Notes under the pieces: model-generated
Told to the model about the DNA's origin: nothing
Seen by the model: only the letters and a program-made list of their open reading frames with translations
Database searches by the model: none
Source: Syntrophaceae bacterium UBA7520
Lineage (GTDB): Bacteria > Desulfobacterota > Syntrophia > Syntrophales > Smithellaceae
Direction: 5' to 3'
Length of the DNA: 37,243 nt
Assembly (NCBI GenBank): GCA_002478265.1
Contig: DLNC01000011.1
Coordinates: 1-37,243, forward strand
In this document: piece after piece, positions 1 to 8,135 of the stretch
How the letters are laid out: every line of letters begins with the position of its first letter
Numbering within the stretch: position 1 is the first letter of the stretch
Translations under genes and position numbers: made by a program

Positions 1-74
1 TTTTCTATTTGCTACTAACAGATGATATATTGGCATTTATGACCGGAGTTTTTCCGTTTTTCAAGGGGTTGTAA
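1..74 (+). CDS. Possible C-terminal tail of a gene entering from the left
   Basis: One frame is open from the window edge to a TAA at 72-74 and reads ...LLLTDDILAFMTGVFPFFKGL. It ends about 60 bases before the next gene start, which suits the tail of an upstream gene on the same strand. Only 23 codons are visible, so no family can be named and chance is a real alternative. Confidence 0.22.
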   Translation, partial: FYLLLTDDILAFMTGVFPFFKGL

Positions 75-135
75 TTAATGATGGAATTTGTTTGCGATAT
101 TTTTTATATTATTGAAAATACTAATAAAGGTTATT

Positions 136-1029
136 ATGCAGGACAAACAATTTGGAAGTCTACGTTTTATCAGCGGGGAAAATCACGGTAAATACCCGTT
201 TAATCATTCGGTTTATATCCAGGGCAGAGATGCGCGTGTTATTATTGATCCAGCCTGTTCTTGGGAAAAGTTGATCCGCCTGCGCGATGGCGAAGGCGTG
301 GATATGGTCTGGCTTTCGCACTGGCACGAAGACCATATCCATTACATGCATATGTTTAACGGCGCTCAGGTATGGATTTCCGAAACGGATTTTCCGCCGC
401 TGACCGATATCGAAACTTTTCTGGATTGGTATGGCATAGACGATGCCAAAATACGCGCTTACTGGAAAAATATTATGCTTGAGGGTTTTGATTATCGGCC
501 ACTGGCCGCGGCAAAATTTTTCCCGATAAATGAAACGACGGAAATCGGCGGCATCCGCGCGCAGGCGATTGCCACGCCGGGACACACGCCGGGGCATTTG
601 TCGTTTTATTTTCCGGAAGAAGAGGTGCTGTTTGTTGGTGATTATGACCTGACGCCTTTTGGCCCCTGGTACGGTGATGCCGCATCGAGCATCGAGGAGA
701 CGATCAATTCTATCCGCCGCCTGAAAAAGATTCCGGCCAAGACGTGGATTGTCTGTCATGAAAAAGGCCTGTTTGAGGAAAATCCGGGAAAGCTCTGGGA
801 TGACTACGAAAATATTATTTACACGCGCGAGGAGAAAATTTTAAATTTTGTAAAAAGAAAGCCTTCGACATTGGAAGAGATTTCCGCCGCCTGGCTCATT
901 TACGGCAAACCAAGAAAGCCGCTGGAATTTTTTGAGCCCAACGAGCGTGTGCTGGTAAAAAAACATCTGGAGCGCTTGCTGAGAAACGGTATTATTATTC
1001 GGGAGGGGGATAAATATCGTAAAGTTTAA
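136..1029 (+). CDS. Metallo-beta-lactamase-fold hydrolase with C-terminal winged-helix segment
   Basis: Predicted 297-residue cytoplasmic metal-dependent hydrolase of the MBL superfamily (the group holding glyoxalase II and LACTB2-like enzymes). Metal ligands are visible: HWHEDH at residues 62-67 (the HxHxDH motif), His150 in TPGHTPGH, Asp169 in VGDYD and His208 in VCHEKG. After the catalytic domain, about 60 residues (from ~235) look like the small winged helix found at the end of LACTB2-type proteins. I chose the ATG at 136 because an AAGG sits five bases upstream. An in-frame TTG at 88 would add 16 hydrophobic residues and has no clear ribosome site. The substrate cannot be told from sequence. 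The gene stands alone, separated from the next by a repeat-bearing gap. Confidence 0.85.
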   Translation: MQDKQFGSLRFISGENHGKYPFNHSVYIQGRDARVIIDPACSWEKLIRLRDGEGVDMVWLSHWHEDHIHYMHMFNGAQVWISETDFPPLTDIETFLDWYGIDDAKIRAYWKNIMLEGFDYRPLAAAKFFPINETTEIGGIRAQAIATPGHTPGHLSFYFPEEEVLFVGDYDLTPFGPWYGDAASSIEETINSIRRLKKIPAKTWIVCHEKGLFEENPGKLWDDYENIIYTREEKILNFVKRKPSTLEEISAAWLIYGKPRKPLEFFEPNERVLVKKHLERLLRNGIIIREGDKYRKV

Positions 1030-1109
1030 TTATTCGGTGGCATTAATAAATCGACATTGATAAAATTCGGCAACGATTGAGCGTTATTGAAAAACAATTC
1101 GTTTTCCGT

Positions 1110-1262
1110 GTCATCGCGAGGCGGCTTATGCCGCCGTGGCGATCTCTACGGATTGCTTCACCCGATAGCCACAGGGTTTGCAATAACAAGGGCGGCTTGC
1201 GCAACCTCGTAACAACTGCATCAGATTGCTTCGTCCCGATAAATCGGGTCTCGCAACGACTG
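1110..1262. repeat. Dispersed hairpin-rich intergenic repeat, copy 1
   Basis: Non-coding stretch with GAGGCGGC...GCCGCC inverted arms, then GATTGCTTC, then CTCGCAACGACTG. The same words recur near 3.6, 29.5 and 30.6 kb. Here the left part is the reverse complement of the core seen in those copies and the right part is in the forward sense. It fills most of the 308-base gap before the ligase gene. Short reading frames inside it are not credible genes. Confidence 0.7.
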
Positions 1263-1337
1263 AATGTATAGTAGGCAAAGGTTTCATAAAGCCGTAATTG
1301 TAAAAAATATCTTAGGTAAATAAGTCGGAGGAAGTGC

Positions 1338-2636
1338 ATGTACTGGGAAAAAGAACTGGAAAAAATTGGCCGGGCAAAGCTGAATAAATTGCAGCTTGCC
1401 GCGCTGAAAAAAACGATAAATAGAGCGCGAAAATCGCCTTATTATGAAAAACTGTTCAAAGAAAATAAATTAAGCGCGGGTGTCGTAAAATCGCTTGCCG
1501 ATATACAAAAGTTTCCCTTTACCACCAAGGACGATTTGCGCGAGCACTGGCCCTACGGTTTTGTCGCCGTGCCGAAGGAAAAACTGGTGCGCATGCATTC
1601 GTCATCGGGAACGACCGGACGCGCGACTGTTGTGTTTCACACCCTTCGCGACATCGCCGTCTGGACGAATTTGCTGGCGCGCTGCATGTACATGACCGGC
1701 ATGCGACGCAGCGACGTTTTTCAGAACATGATGACCTACGGGCTTTTTACCGGCGGATTGGGTTTCCACTACGGCGCGGAAAAAATCGGCGCGCTCATTA
1801 TTCCCGCGGGCGCGGGCAATTCCAAACGGCAGATTCAACTCATGCGCGACTTTGAAACAACGGTTGTGCATGTCATTCCCAGTTACGCCCTGCATCTCTC
1901 CACCGTTTTTGCCGAGCTTAATCTTGATCCGCGCCGCGATACCAAAGTCAGGATTGCTTTTTTGGGCGCGGAGCCGCACACGGAAAAAATGCGCAAAAAA
2001 ATAGAAGAAATTTACGGTTACCATGCCTTTAATTCCTACGGCCTTTCGGAAATGAACGGGCCGGGTGTGGCCTTTGAGTGTCCCGAACAAAACGGCATGC
2101 ACATCTGGGAGGACAGTTTTCTCGTGGAAATAGTCGACCCGAAGACGCTGCGGCCGGTGGCTGATGGAGAAGAAGGCGAGCTGGTGATGACTTCGCTGCA
2201 GCGGGAAGGCATGCCGCTTATCCGCTATCGCACCAAGGATCTGACCAGAATTATTCCGGGCAAATGCCCCTGCGGGAGAACGCACCGCCGGATCGAGCGG
2301 ATCAAGGGTAGAACGGACGACATGCTCATTCTCAAGGGCGTGAATATCTATCCTATGCAGGTGGAAAAGAAACTGATGGAGATAGACGGCGTGGGGACGA
2401 ATTTTTTGATTATTCTCGAGCGCGAAGGTTTCAATGATGATATGATGGTCAAGGTGGAGGTTGATAAAAAATATTTTTCCGGCGATATGAAGCAACTGGA
2501 GGGTTTGCGCAGGAAAATAGTGGAAGAACTGAAAAGTGAAATTCTAATTACGCCGAAAGTCGATTTGGTGGAGCCGGACAGCATCCCCAAAGGGGAAGGG
2601 AAAGCCGTCCGCGTGATCGATAAAAGAGAAGATTAA
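1338..2636 (+). CDS. paaK: Phenylacetate-CoA ligase-like AMP-forming acyl-CoA synthetase
   Basis: Activates an aryl or other carboxylic acid with ATP and CoA, giving an acyl-CoA, AMP and PPi, in the cytoplasm. The protein is 432 residues, the usual PaaK length. The adenylate-forming motifs are present: HSSSGTTGRATVV at 87-99 (phosphate loop), YGLSEMNGPG at 234-243, YRTKDLT at 297-303, and RIKGRTDDML followed by the conserved C-domain lysine (K333). A CPCG pair sits at 310-313, as in many PaaK proteins. The start at 1338 has GGAGG eight bases upstream. A tandem ACT protein follows 27 bases later and a small cysteine protein after that, a likely operon. PaaK-ACT pairing is common in anaerobes, where the true substrate (phenylacetate, indoleacetate or another acid) often remains unknown, so the substrate stays open here. 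Confidence 0.88.
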   Translation: MYWEKELEKIGRAKLNKLQLAALKKTINRARKSPYYEKLFKENKLSAGVVKSLADIQKFPFTTKDDLREHWPYGFVAVPKEKLVRMHSSSGTTGRATVVFHTLRDIAVWTNLLARCMYMTGMRRSDVFQNMMTYGLFTGGLGFHYGAEKIGALIIPAGAGNSKRQIQLMRDFETTVVHVIPSYALHLSTVFAELNLDPRRDTKVRIAFLGAEPHTEKMRKKIEEIYGYHAFNSYGLSEMNGPGVAFECPEQNGMHIWEDSFLVEIVDPKTLRPVADGEEGELVMTSLQREGMPLIRYRTKDLTRIIPGKCPCGRTHRRIERIKGRTDDMLILKGVNIYPMQVEKKLMEIDGVGTNFLIILEREGFNDDMMVKVEVDKKYFSGDMKQLEGLRRKIVEELKSEILITPKVDLVEPDSIPKGEGKAVRVIDKRED

Positions 2637-2663
2637 ACCAACAAAAGATAAAGGAGAAAAATC

Positions 2664-3095
2664 ATGATTGCCTATCAGCTTTCCATTTTTGCGGAAAACA
2701 AGCCGGGGAAGCTCGCGGCGGTAACCGGCGTTTTAAACAAGGAAAAAATAAATATCCGCGCCACGACGATTGCCACCGCCGACACCTTCGGCGTGGTTAA
2801 TCTGATTGTGGACGATCCCCAAAAAGCGGAGGCGGCTTTAGCCAAAGCCGGCATGACCGTGCATCTGCGCGAGGTGCTGGCTGTTTTGATTCCGGATAAG
2901 CCGGGTGGGCTGGATGCTCTCACGCAATTGCTGTATAAGGAAAAAATAAACGTTAATAACGCCTACGGTTTTGTGTTGGAAGGTTCCAAAAGCGCGGTGT
3001 TTGTCGTCGATGTGGACCAGCTGGAAAAAACGGAAAAGCTTTTGGAAGAAAACGGATTTAAGACTCTGGACACGAAAACGCTTTCTGCCATGTAG
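2664..3095 (+). CDS. Tandem ACT-domain protein
   Basis: A 143-residue protein made of two ACT domains, about 1-70 and 72-143, with no catalytic domain. The first begins YQLSIFAENKPGKLAAVTG and the second VLAVLIPDKPGGLDALTQLL, both the typical beta strand followed by a PGxL turn and helix. ACT domains bind small effectors, often amino acids. Stand-alone tandem ACT proteins next to paaK-like ligases are widespread in anaerobic bacteria and archaea. I infer a regulatory or effector-sensing role for the ligase upstream, or for amino-acid-derived aryl-acid metabolism. The start ATG has AGGAG eight bases upstream. The stop is followed 17 bases later by the next gene. Confidence 0.87.
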   Translation: MIAYQLSIFAENKPGKLAAVTGVLNKEKINIRATTIATADTFGVVNLIVDDPQKAEAALAKAGMTVHLREVLAVLIPDKPGGLDALTQLLYKEKINVNNAYGFVLEGSKSAVFVVDVDQLEKTEKLLEENGFKTLDTKTLSAM

Positions 3096-3112
3096 CAAGG
3101 AAGGAGAACAAA

Positions 3113-3547
3113 ATGGCTCATCAGGATAAAGGGAAATATTTTGAAAAACATCCCAAAGATTCTCAGGTAGATGAAAATTTGAAAAAAGCGATTCTCGCGC
3201 TGACTAAAGATAACGACATCACATGTAAAAAAGCGGAGCAAATCGCCGGGGAAAAGGCAATGGACATCGCGCAGGTCGGCAAAGCTATCGATGTACTGAA
3301 CATCAATATTGTCGAATGTCAGTTGGGGCTTTTCGGTTACGGCGATACAAAGAAAATCGTCCAGCCGGCAAAAGAAGTAGCCGCGGATTTGAAGAAAAGA
3401 ATAGAGCAAGCGCTGCAAAACGGGAAGCTTTCCTGCGCCTCCGCCTGGAAAATTGCAGCGGATTTAAATATTCCCAGGATGAGAGTTTGCGCCGCGTGCG
3501 AGACGCTGAAAATCAAAATCAAGCCCTGCCAGTTGGGGGCTTTTTAG
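3113..3547 (+). CDS. Uncharacterised small protein with an internal duplication and paired cysteines
   Basis: I do not recognise this 144-residue protein. It consists of two related units, about 23-74 and 93-144. Each has LKK at its head, a Cys eight to nine residues before a short A..IA helix (TCKKAEQIA; SCASAWKIA), a second helix with V..A...L, then I.I...CQLG.F near the end (IVECQLGLF; IKPCQLGAF). Cysteines fall at 38 and 69 in unit 1 and at 108, 126, 129 and 139 in unit 2. The helix spacing (A.KIA.....P...V..A.E.L) resembles helix-turn-helix or winged-helix units, but that is inference. It has no signal peptide or membrane segment. It starts 17 bases after the ACT gene with a good AAGGAGAAC ribosome site, so it is very likely co-expressed with the ligase and ACT protein. 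Confidence 0.8.
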   Translation: MAHQDKGKYFEKHPKDSQVDENLKKAILALTKDNDITCKKAEQIAGEKAMDIAQVGKAIDVLNINIVECQLGLFGYGDTKKIVQPAKEVAADLKKRIEQALQNGKLSCASAWKIAADLNIPRMRVCAACETLKIKIKPCQLGAF

Positions 3548-3559
3548 CTTTCCCGTCAT

Positions 3560-3717
3560 TCCAAGCTTGCATGCTGTGTCATAATGTATTCGCGGGGGGA
3601 TACAACGACCGAGGCCTTGTCCCGAGCAAAGCGAGGGAACTTTTGAGATTGCCACGGGCTATGCCCTCGCAACGACTGCGTCGGATTGCCACGGCGCCTG
3701 AGGGGCGTCTCTTAATA
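3560..3717. repeat. Dispersed intergenic repeat, divergent copy 2
   Basis: Non-coding gap between two convergent genes. It holds GAGATTGCCACGGGC, CCTCGCAACGACTG and GATTGCCACGG, the same words as the copies near 1.2, 29.5 and 30.6 kb, but it is more degraded and missing the long middle block. No terminator with a T-tract was seen here. Confidence 0.55.
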
Positions 3718-3732
3718 AATGATTATGTTTTT

Positions 3733-4443
3733 CTAACCGGGGAGCTCCAGATAGCTCTTTAAGAGTTTAATCATCAAGTCGGCATTTTGGCGCGTGCCTG
3801 CCAGGATTTCTTCCAGGCTTAATGGTTTTTCCAGCAGTCCGTGGCCGTAATTGTCCACGGAGCAGGCGCTGGCGTAGGGTATGCCCAGCTCCATCGCGAT
3901 TACCGCTTCATTGGCCATCGTCATGCCGACGATATCGGCAAAATTGGCCATCATCTTTATCTCGGCCTTTGTTTCCAGCCGCGGCCCATGCGTCTGCCAG
4001 TAAGTGGCTTTGGTTACAACAGGTATTGAGCAATTATTTGCCGCTTTAATTAATTTTTGGCGTATTGTTTCGTTTAAGCTTGGTGTTATATGCACAACGC
4101 TGTCCTGAAAGATGGTCGGTGTGGCGGTAAGCGTGAGAAAATCGTCAGGGATGACGATCGTGCCGGGAGATAATTCTTTTTTCAGGGAGCCGGTGGAGTT
4201 GATTCCTATTACCTCGCTTGCGCCGATTTCCTTCAGCGCCTTCATATTGGCGCGATGATTTATCATGTGAGGCAGTATGTGGTGGTTGGGATCATCGCCA
4301 TGACGCAAAATCAGGGCGATCCCATCGGCAAGGTAAACGGCGGCCCGGCCGAATTCGTTATCCTGTATTTTGGGTTTTGCTTCTTTGAAAAAAGTGCTTC
4401 TTTCCATCACCAATGTTGTGGAAATAACGCCAATGCGCTTCAT
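3733..4443 (-). CDS. Purine nucleoside / methylthioadenosine phosphorylase-family protein
   Basis: Phosphorolysis of a purine nucleoside or 5'-methylthioadenosine to free base and sugar-1-phosphate, for purine or methylthio salvage in the cytoplasm. The 236 residues carry the family marks: RHG at 47-49, H..PH.IN.RANMKALK at 55-71 (phosphate and ribose site), GPRLETKAEI at 153-162, VGMTMANEA at 172-180 and DNYGHG at 197-202 (Asp197, base binding). I chose the ATG at 4443, with AAGGGGG a few bases upstream, rather than the ATG nine codons earlier. The family contains MTA phosphorylases, 6-oxopurine (MTI-type) phosphorylases and nucleoside phosphorylases, and I cannot separate them safely by eye. 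The gene is transcribed away from trxA and appears monocistronic. Confidence 0.85.
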   Translation of the reverse strand: MKRIGVISTTLVMERSTFFKEAKPKIQDNEFGRAAVYLADGIALILRHGDDPNHHILPHMINHRANMKALKEIGASEVIGINSTGSLKKELSPGTIVIPDDFLTLTATPTIFQDSVVHITPSLNETIRQKLIKAANNCSIPVVTKATYWQTHGPRLETKAEIKMMANFADIVGMTMANEAVIAMELGIPYASACSVDNYGHGLLEKPLSLEEILAGTRQNADLMIKLLKSYLELPG

Positions 4444-4522
4444 ATAACCCCCTTTAATTATTAGGTTCATAGCAAATTAACGCTGCCTCGTCAAAGCGGT
4501 AAATGGATCAGGCAAATAGCCA

Positions 4523-4552
4523 TTGACTTCTTTGCGGTGGTTGTGTCATATA
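4523..4552 (+). promoter_or_regulatory. Candidate sigma70-type promoter for trxA
   Basis: TTGACT at 4523-4528 and CATATA at 4547-4552 with an 18-base spacer, about 40 bases before the trxA start. It lies in the divergent gap between the phosphorylase and thioredoxin genes. Found by eye only; the -10 is imperfect. Confidence 0.4.
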
Positions 4553-4590
4553 GCGCCGTAACAGCAGAAATAATTTAAGAGGTTGATTTT

Positions 4591-4920
4591 ATGAGCAGTG
4601 ATTTTGTCGGCACGGCTACCGACGCCAATTTTGAGGGCGAAGTTTTGAAAAGCGAAAAACCGGTGCTGGTTGATTTTTGGGCGCCGTGGTGCGGGCCCTG
4701 TAAAGCTATCGGGCCTATCGTGGAAGAGCTTGCCGGTCAGCTCAAAGACAGCGTAAAAACAATGAAGCTGAATGTCGACGATAATCAAAGTATCGCCGTC
4801 AAATATGGCGTGCGCAGTATTCCCACCCTGATTCTTTTCAAAGAAGGCAAGGCCGTGGAAACGGTTATCGGCCTTGTGCCCAAAGAAAAAATCGAGGCCA
4901 TGGTCAAAAAAAATCTGTAA
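4591..4920 (+). CDS. trxA: Thioredoxin
   Basis: A 109-residue single-domain thioredoxin, the normal length. The redox motif is WCGPC at 33-37 within VDFWAPWCGPCKAIGP, and the cis-proline is Pro78 in RSIPTL, followed by FKEGKAVETVIG. It reduces protein disulfides in the cytoplasm, normally recharged by a thioredoxin reductase, which is not in this window. The start ATG has AAGAGG upstream. It has no signal peptide. It is followed 29 bases later by bamD on the same strand and could share its transcript. Confidence 0.95.
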   Translation: MSSDFVGTATDANFEGEVLKSEKPVLVDFWAPWCGPCKAIGPIVEELAGQLKDSVKTMKLNVDDNQSIAVKYGVRSIPTLILFKEGKAVETVIGLVPKEKIEAMVKKNL

Positions 4921-4949
4921 AAATTAATGTATGCCGATAAGGAATAAAT

Positions 4950-5720
4950 ATGTCTTTGAAAATATTTCGTAACCATTCCCGCGCCAGGATGATTTTAACA
5001 TCTTTGCTGCTTTTGGTTTTTCTCAGCGGCTGCCAGATTTCCTTTTCCAATCTGTTCGGCGGCAAACCGCGATTCGGCTCTGGTCCGGAAGGGCTCTACG
5101 CCAACGGCGCCTATGAATTCAGCAAGAAAAATTATGAAAAATCACGCCAGTATTTCACGCGCGTCAAAGAGGAATACCCGCTGCACGAGATGGCAATTTT
5201 GGCGCGAATCGGCATCGCGGATTCTTATTTCAGCCAGAAAAAATACGTGGAGGCGGAAGGAGAATACAGCGAATTTATAGTTTTTCATCCCACCAATGAA
5301 AATGTCCCTTACGCTCAATACCAGATCGGCATGTGCCATTACAACCAGATCGGGGATATTGACCGCGACCAGACCTACACGATAAAGGCAAGAAGAGAAT
5401 TTGAAAAGCTCGTGGCGCGTTACCCCGAAAGCAAATTTTCCATTATGGCCGAGAAAATGATCCGGGACTGCAAGCAGAAGCTGGCGGAAAACGAATTTTA
5501 TGTCGGCCAGTTTTATTTCAAACAGAAAAAATATCAGGCCGCGCTGATGCGTTTTGAGACGATAGAAAGGGAATACGCCAACGTCGGCCTTGATTATAAG
5601 GTTGCCTATTTCATCAATGAAACAAAAGCGAGAATCGCCGAAGAAGAAAGAGTGGAGAAATTACGCCAGGAAAAAATAAACAAGGAAAAGCAGGAAAAAA
5701 CCAGGTCGGCAAAAAATTAA
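4950..5720 (+). CDS. bamD: Outer membrane assembly lipoprotein BamD
   Basis: A 256-residue lipoprotein of the BAM complex, which inserts beta-barrel proteins into the outer membrane. The signal peptide ends in a lipobox LSGC with acylated Cys28. From about residue 46 it is built of TPR-like helical repeats: LYANGAYEFSKKNYEKSRQYF, then AILARIGIADSYFSQKKYVEAEGEY, YAQYQIGMCHYNQ and FYVGQFYFKQKKYQAALMRFE. The DRDQTYTIKAR stretch after the third repeat is typical of BamD. The C-terminus is a charged, Lys/Glu-rich tail (~230-256). TAAGGA lies just upstream of the ATG. BamA and the other BAM lipoproteins are not in the window. It is convergent with the next gene. Confidence 0.92.
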   Translation: MSLKIFRNHSRARMILTSLLLLVFLSGCQISFSNLFGGKPRFGSGPEGLYANGAYEFSKKNYEKSRQYFTRVKEEYPLHEMAILARIGIADSYFSQKKYVEAEGEYSEFIVFHPTNENVPYAQYQIGMCHYNQIGDIDRDQTYTIKARREFEKLVARYPESKFSIMAEKMIRDCKQKLAENEFYVGQFYFKQKKYQAALMRFETIEREYANVGLDYKVAYFINETKARIAEEERVEKLRQEKINKEKQEKTRSAKN

Positions 5721-5756
5721 TTCACTCCCTGCGTGGCGAAAGCAAATTTATCTAAG

Positions 5757-7331
5757 CTAACCCTCTCCAAATTTTAAAATTCTCACGATTTTCTGCCGGT
5801 CTTTTTCCGGATCGGCGGAAGTGTCTATTTTGAAGTGGATATCAGGCGGAAATTCATCAACAGTGTCGAAATCTTCTTTTTGCTGATGGAATATTTCCCA
5901 GCGCCCGTCTGAAATGTTGTCGTTTTCCCGCGCTCTTTTATCCAGTCTTTTCTTGGTTACCTCGTCTGGGCAGGCGCATTCAATAATATAAAACGGTACG
6001 CCCAGGCTTTGCGCCAGCGCGCAGGCTTTTTTTCTTTCTTCGCGCTTTTTAAAAGACGCGTCGATGATTACCGGTTTTCCCTGGCGCAGGTACGTCGCGG
6101 CAATATCGTAAACTTTATCATAGGTAAGGCGCGAAGACTCCTCGGAATAAATGCCCTGGCCGAAATTCTCTTTTCGGGACTGCGTCGGTTCGATGTTGAG
6201 CATTTCCTTGCGCAGCACATCGGTGCGGATAATCCGCGCGCCCAGGATTTTAGCCAGCGTGCGCGCCTGATAGCTTTTTCCGGAGCCCATGAGCCCGGCG
6301 GTTAAAATTAAAACAGGTTTTTCCAGGCGGGCGGCATAATTGTAGGAGAAATCGAAATATCTGGCCGCCGTTTCAGAAATTTCTTTTGGTTCTTTTTCCG
6401 CAATTTCTTTCTGATCCAGGCGGAAACTGATGACTTTTCCGCGCACATAAGCGTAATAACAGCGGTAGAAATCGAGCAATTTTAACATATCCGTATCGCC
6501 TGAATATTTCAGATAGGAATCGGTGAAGGATTCCGCGTAAGAAGTATAGCCGTTGAAATCAAGATCCATGGTCAGAAAGGCGACTTCCGCTGCGACATCG
6601 GCGAAACGGAAGCGTTCGTTAAATTCGATGCAGTCAAAAATAATGATATCCTCGTCAACGCAGATGTGCTCCAGGTGCAAATCGCCGTGGCCATCGCGGA
6701 TTTTGCCCTGCGCCACTCTTTTTTCCAGCAGCGTCTCGTTGGCCTTTAGAAAACAGTTTACATAGTCGCGGATAAAGCCGTATTGATAATCAGGGATCAC
6801 GGTATTGATGTATTTTTCTGTCTGCGCGAAATTTTCTTCATGGTTGTGCCGGATGGTTTTAAGGCGGCCCATTTCATTGATGCGTCCGCCGGTTTGCGCG
6901 CCGGCATGAAAGAAAGCTATTTTTGCCGCCACTTTGTCCATGATTTTTTCATCGACGTCGCCTTGCGCCAAAAGTGTTTTGAGCATTTTGTCCTGCGGCA
7001 GTTTCTTCATCACCACGGCGTAATCAATGATTGCCGCGCCGGAGTTCAGCGAGAAACCGGTTTTTTTGTCGCCATATATTGCCGCGACTTCCAGATAAAC
7101 GCCGGGCGCCAGTCGCCTGTTGAGGCGTAGCTCTTCTTCACAGTAATACTTTCTTTTTTCCAGCGTGGTAAAATCGAGAAAGCCGAAGTTCATCGGTTTT
7201 TTAACTTTATAGACAATATCGCCGGCGATGAAAACATAGGAGATATGCGTCTGCACCAGTTCCACGGATTTTGGCTTGTGCGGATAAAAATCCGGATTGC
7301 TCATGGCGGCAATTAATTTTGGATCGGTCAT
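5757..7331 (-). CDS. Fusion of APH-like kinase domain and P-loop ATP-binding (AAA/zeta-like) domain
   Basis: A 524-residue two-domain cytoplasmic protein. The N-terminal ~330 residues resemble the aminoglycoside-phosphotransferase/kinase fold: HGDLHLEHI at 215-223 is the catalytic loop and IFDCIEF with Asp233 is the metal-binding motif. The C-terminal part starts at ~338 with LILTAGLMGSGKS, whose Walker A is GLMGSGKS at 346-353. It then resembles small nucleotide or zeta-toxin-like kinases: RTDVLRKEM, VIIDASFKKREERK, and an arginine-rich CPDEVTKKRLDKRAREN. Proteins of this architecture are common in proteobacteria and usually annotated as bifunctional aminoglycoside phosphotransferase/ATP-binding protein. 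The substrate is unknown and antibiotic resistance should not be assumed. It is convergent with bamD and divergent from the acyltransferase gene. Confidence 0.85.
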   Translation of the reverse strand: MTDPKLIAAMSNPDFYPHKPKSVELVQTHISYVFIAGDIVYKVKKPMNFGFLDFTTLEKRKYYCEEELRLNRRLAPGVYLEVAAIYGDKKTGFSLNSGAAIIDYAVVMKKLPQDKMLKTLLAQGDVDEKIMDKVAAKIAFFHAGAQTGGRINEMGRLKTIRHNHEENFAQTEKYINTVIPDYQYGFIRDYVNCFLKANETLLEKRVAQGKIRDGHGDLHLEHICVDEDIIIFDCIEFNERFRFADVAAEVAFLTMDLDFNGYTSYAESFTDSYLKYSGDTDMLKLLDFYRCYYAYVRGKVISFRLDQKEIAEKEPKEISETAARYFDFSYNYAARLEKPVLILTAGLMGSGKSYQARTLAKILGARIIRTDVLRKEMLNIEPTQSRKENFGQGIYSEESSRLTYDKVYDIAATYLRQGKPVIIDASFKKREERKKACALAQSLGVPFYIIECACPDEVTKKRLDKRARENDNISDGRWEIFHQQKEDFDTVDEFPPDIHFKIDTSADPEKDRQKIVRILKFGEG

Positions 7332-7471
7332 GGCAGAAGCCCTTTCGGCGTACGCAATGTTTTAGCTATCGGTTTTTTATTTAAACTATAAAAGGTTCGA
7401 TAGGCAAGTAAAATTAAATTTGTGCCTGGGCAAAAGTTTTGCTAAGGTTGAAGAGAGGGAATATTAAAGCC

Positions 7472-8122
7472 ATGCTCAAACAATTGCGAAAAATCGCCGC
7501 TACCCGGGCCGCGGGAGTTTTCCTTTATGGACTGATTCGTTTTTATTCCTTGACGTTTCGGGTCAGAATGGAAAACGAGCGTCAGTGGGTGGAAGAACTC
7601 GATAGAGGCGGCCGGGTTTTGATTTGCCTGTGGCACCAGCATTTTTTTATCGCCGTCAAGTTTCTGGCGAAATACAGAAAATATAATCCCTGCGTGATGA
7701 TTTCACGTAGTCTGGACGGGGATATTGGCGCAAGAATTGTCGAGGCGGGCGGCGTTGCCGTAGCTAGAGGCTCGTCTTCCCGCGGCGGCAAAGCCGCGCT
7801 CAAAGAGATGATTAAAATGCTGAAGACAAAAGAGCTGGGCGCGCATATTCTGGACGGGCCGCGCGGCCCGGCGGGCATCGTGAAGGGCGGCGCCATCGCG
7901 ATCGCGCACGGAGCCGGCGCCGCTATCGTTCCCACTTATGTGCAGCCGGACCGCGCCTGGTATTTCAGAAGCTGGGACAGGTTTTTTATTCCCAAACCCT
8001 TCGCGAAAATCAAAATTTACTTTTATCCGAAAATTATTCTGCCGCCCCTGAAAGATAAAAAAGATTTCGAAAAGCAGAGAAAAAATTTGGAGGATATTTT
8101 ACGCCCTCATCTCTGGCGTTGA
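7472..8122 (+). CDS. DUF374-type lysophospholipid acyltransferase-like protein
   Basis: A 216-residue protein of the LPLAT superfamily, DUF374 branch, related to lipid A and glycerolipid acyltransferases. The family pattern is seen in LWHQHFF (likely catalytic His region, ~55-61), SRSLDGD, VARGSSSRGGKAAL, LDGPRGPAGIVKGGAI and the A.GAAIVP.Y segment. These correspond to the glycine-rich substrate loops of this group. It has an N-terminal hydrophobic stretch and probably sits on the inner membrane. I chose the ATG at 7472; a TTG at 7439 would add 11 residues, and the GAGGGA near 7455 is rather distant from either. In related genomes such genes often sit with lipid A genes, but none are adjacent here. 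It is convergent with rdgC, 13 bases away. Confidence 0.82.
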   Translation: MLKQLRKIAATRAAGVFLYGLIRFYSLTFRVRMENERQWVEELDRGGRVLICLWHQHFFIAVKFLAKYRKYNPCVMISRSLDGDIGARIVEAGGVAVARGSSSRGGKAALKEMIKMLKTKELGAHILDGPRGPAGIVKGGAIAIAHGAGAAIVPTYVQPDRAWYFRSWDRFFIPKPFAKIKIYFYPKIILPPLKDKKDFEKQRKNLEDILRPHLWR

Positions 8123-8135
8123 TTTTACCGCGGGG

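Noticed and set aside
78..191. A 37-codon frame overlapping the MBL gene start that reads FYIIENTNKGYYAGQT, like a GIY-YIG nuclease start
   Set aside because: It stops after 37 codons, lies mostly inside the MBL gene in another frame and has no continuing nuclease domain. Probably chance.
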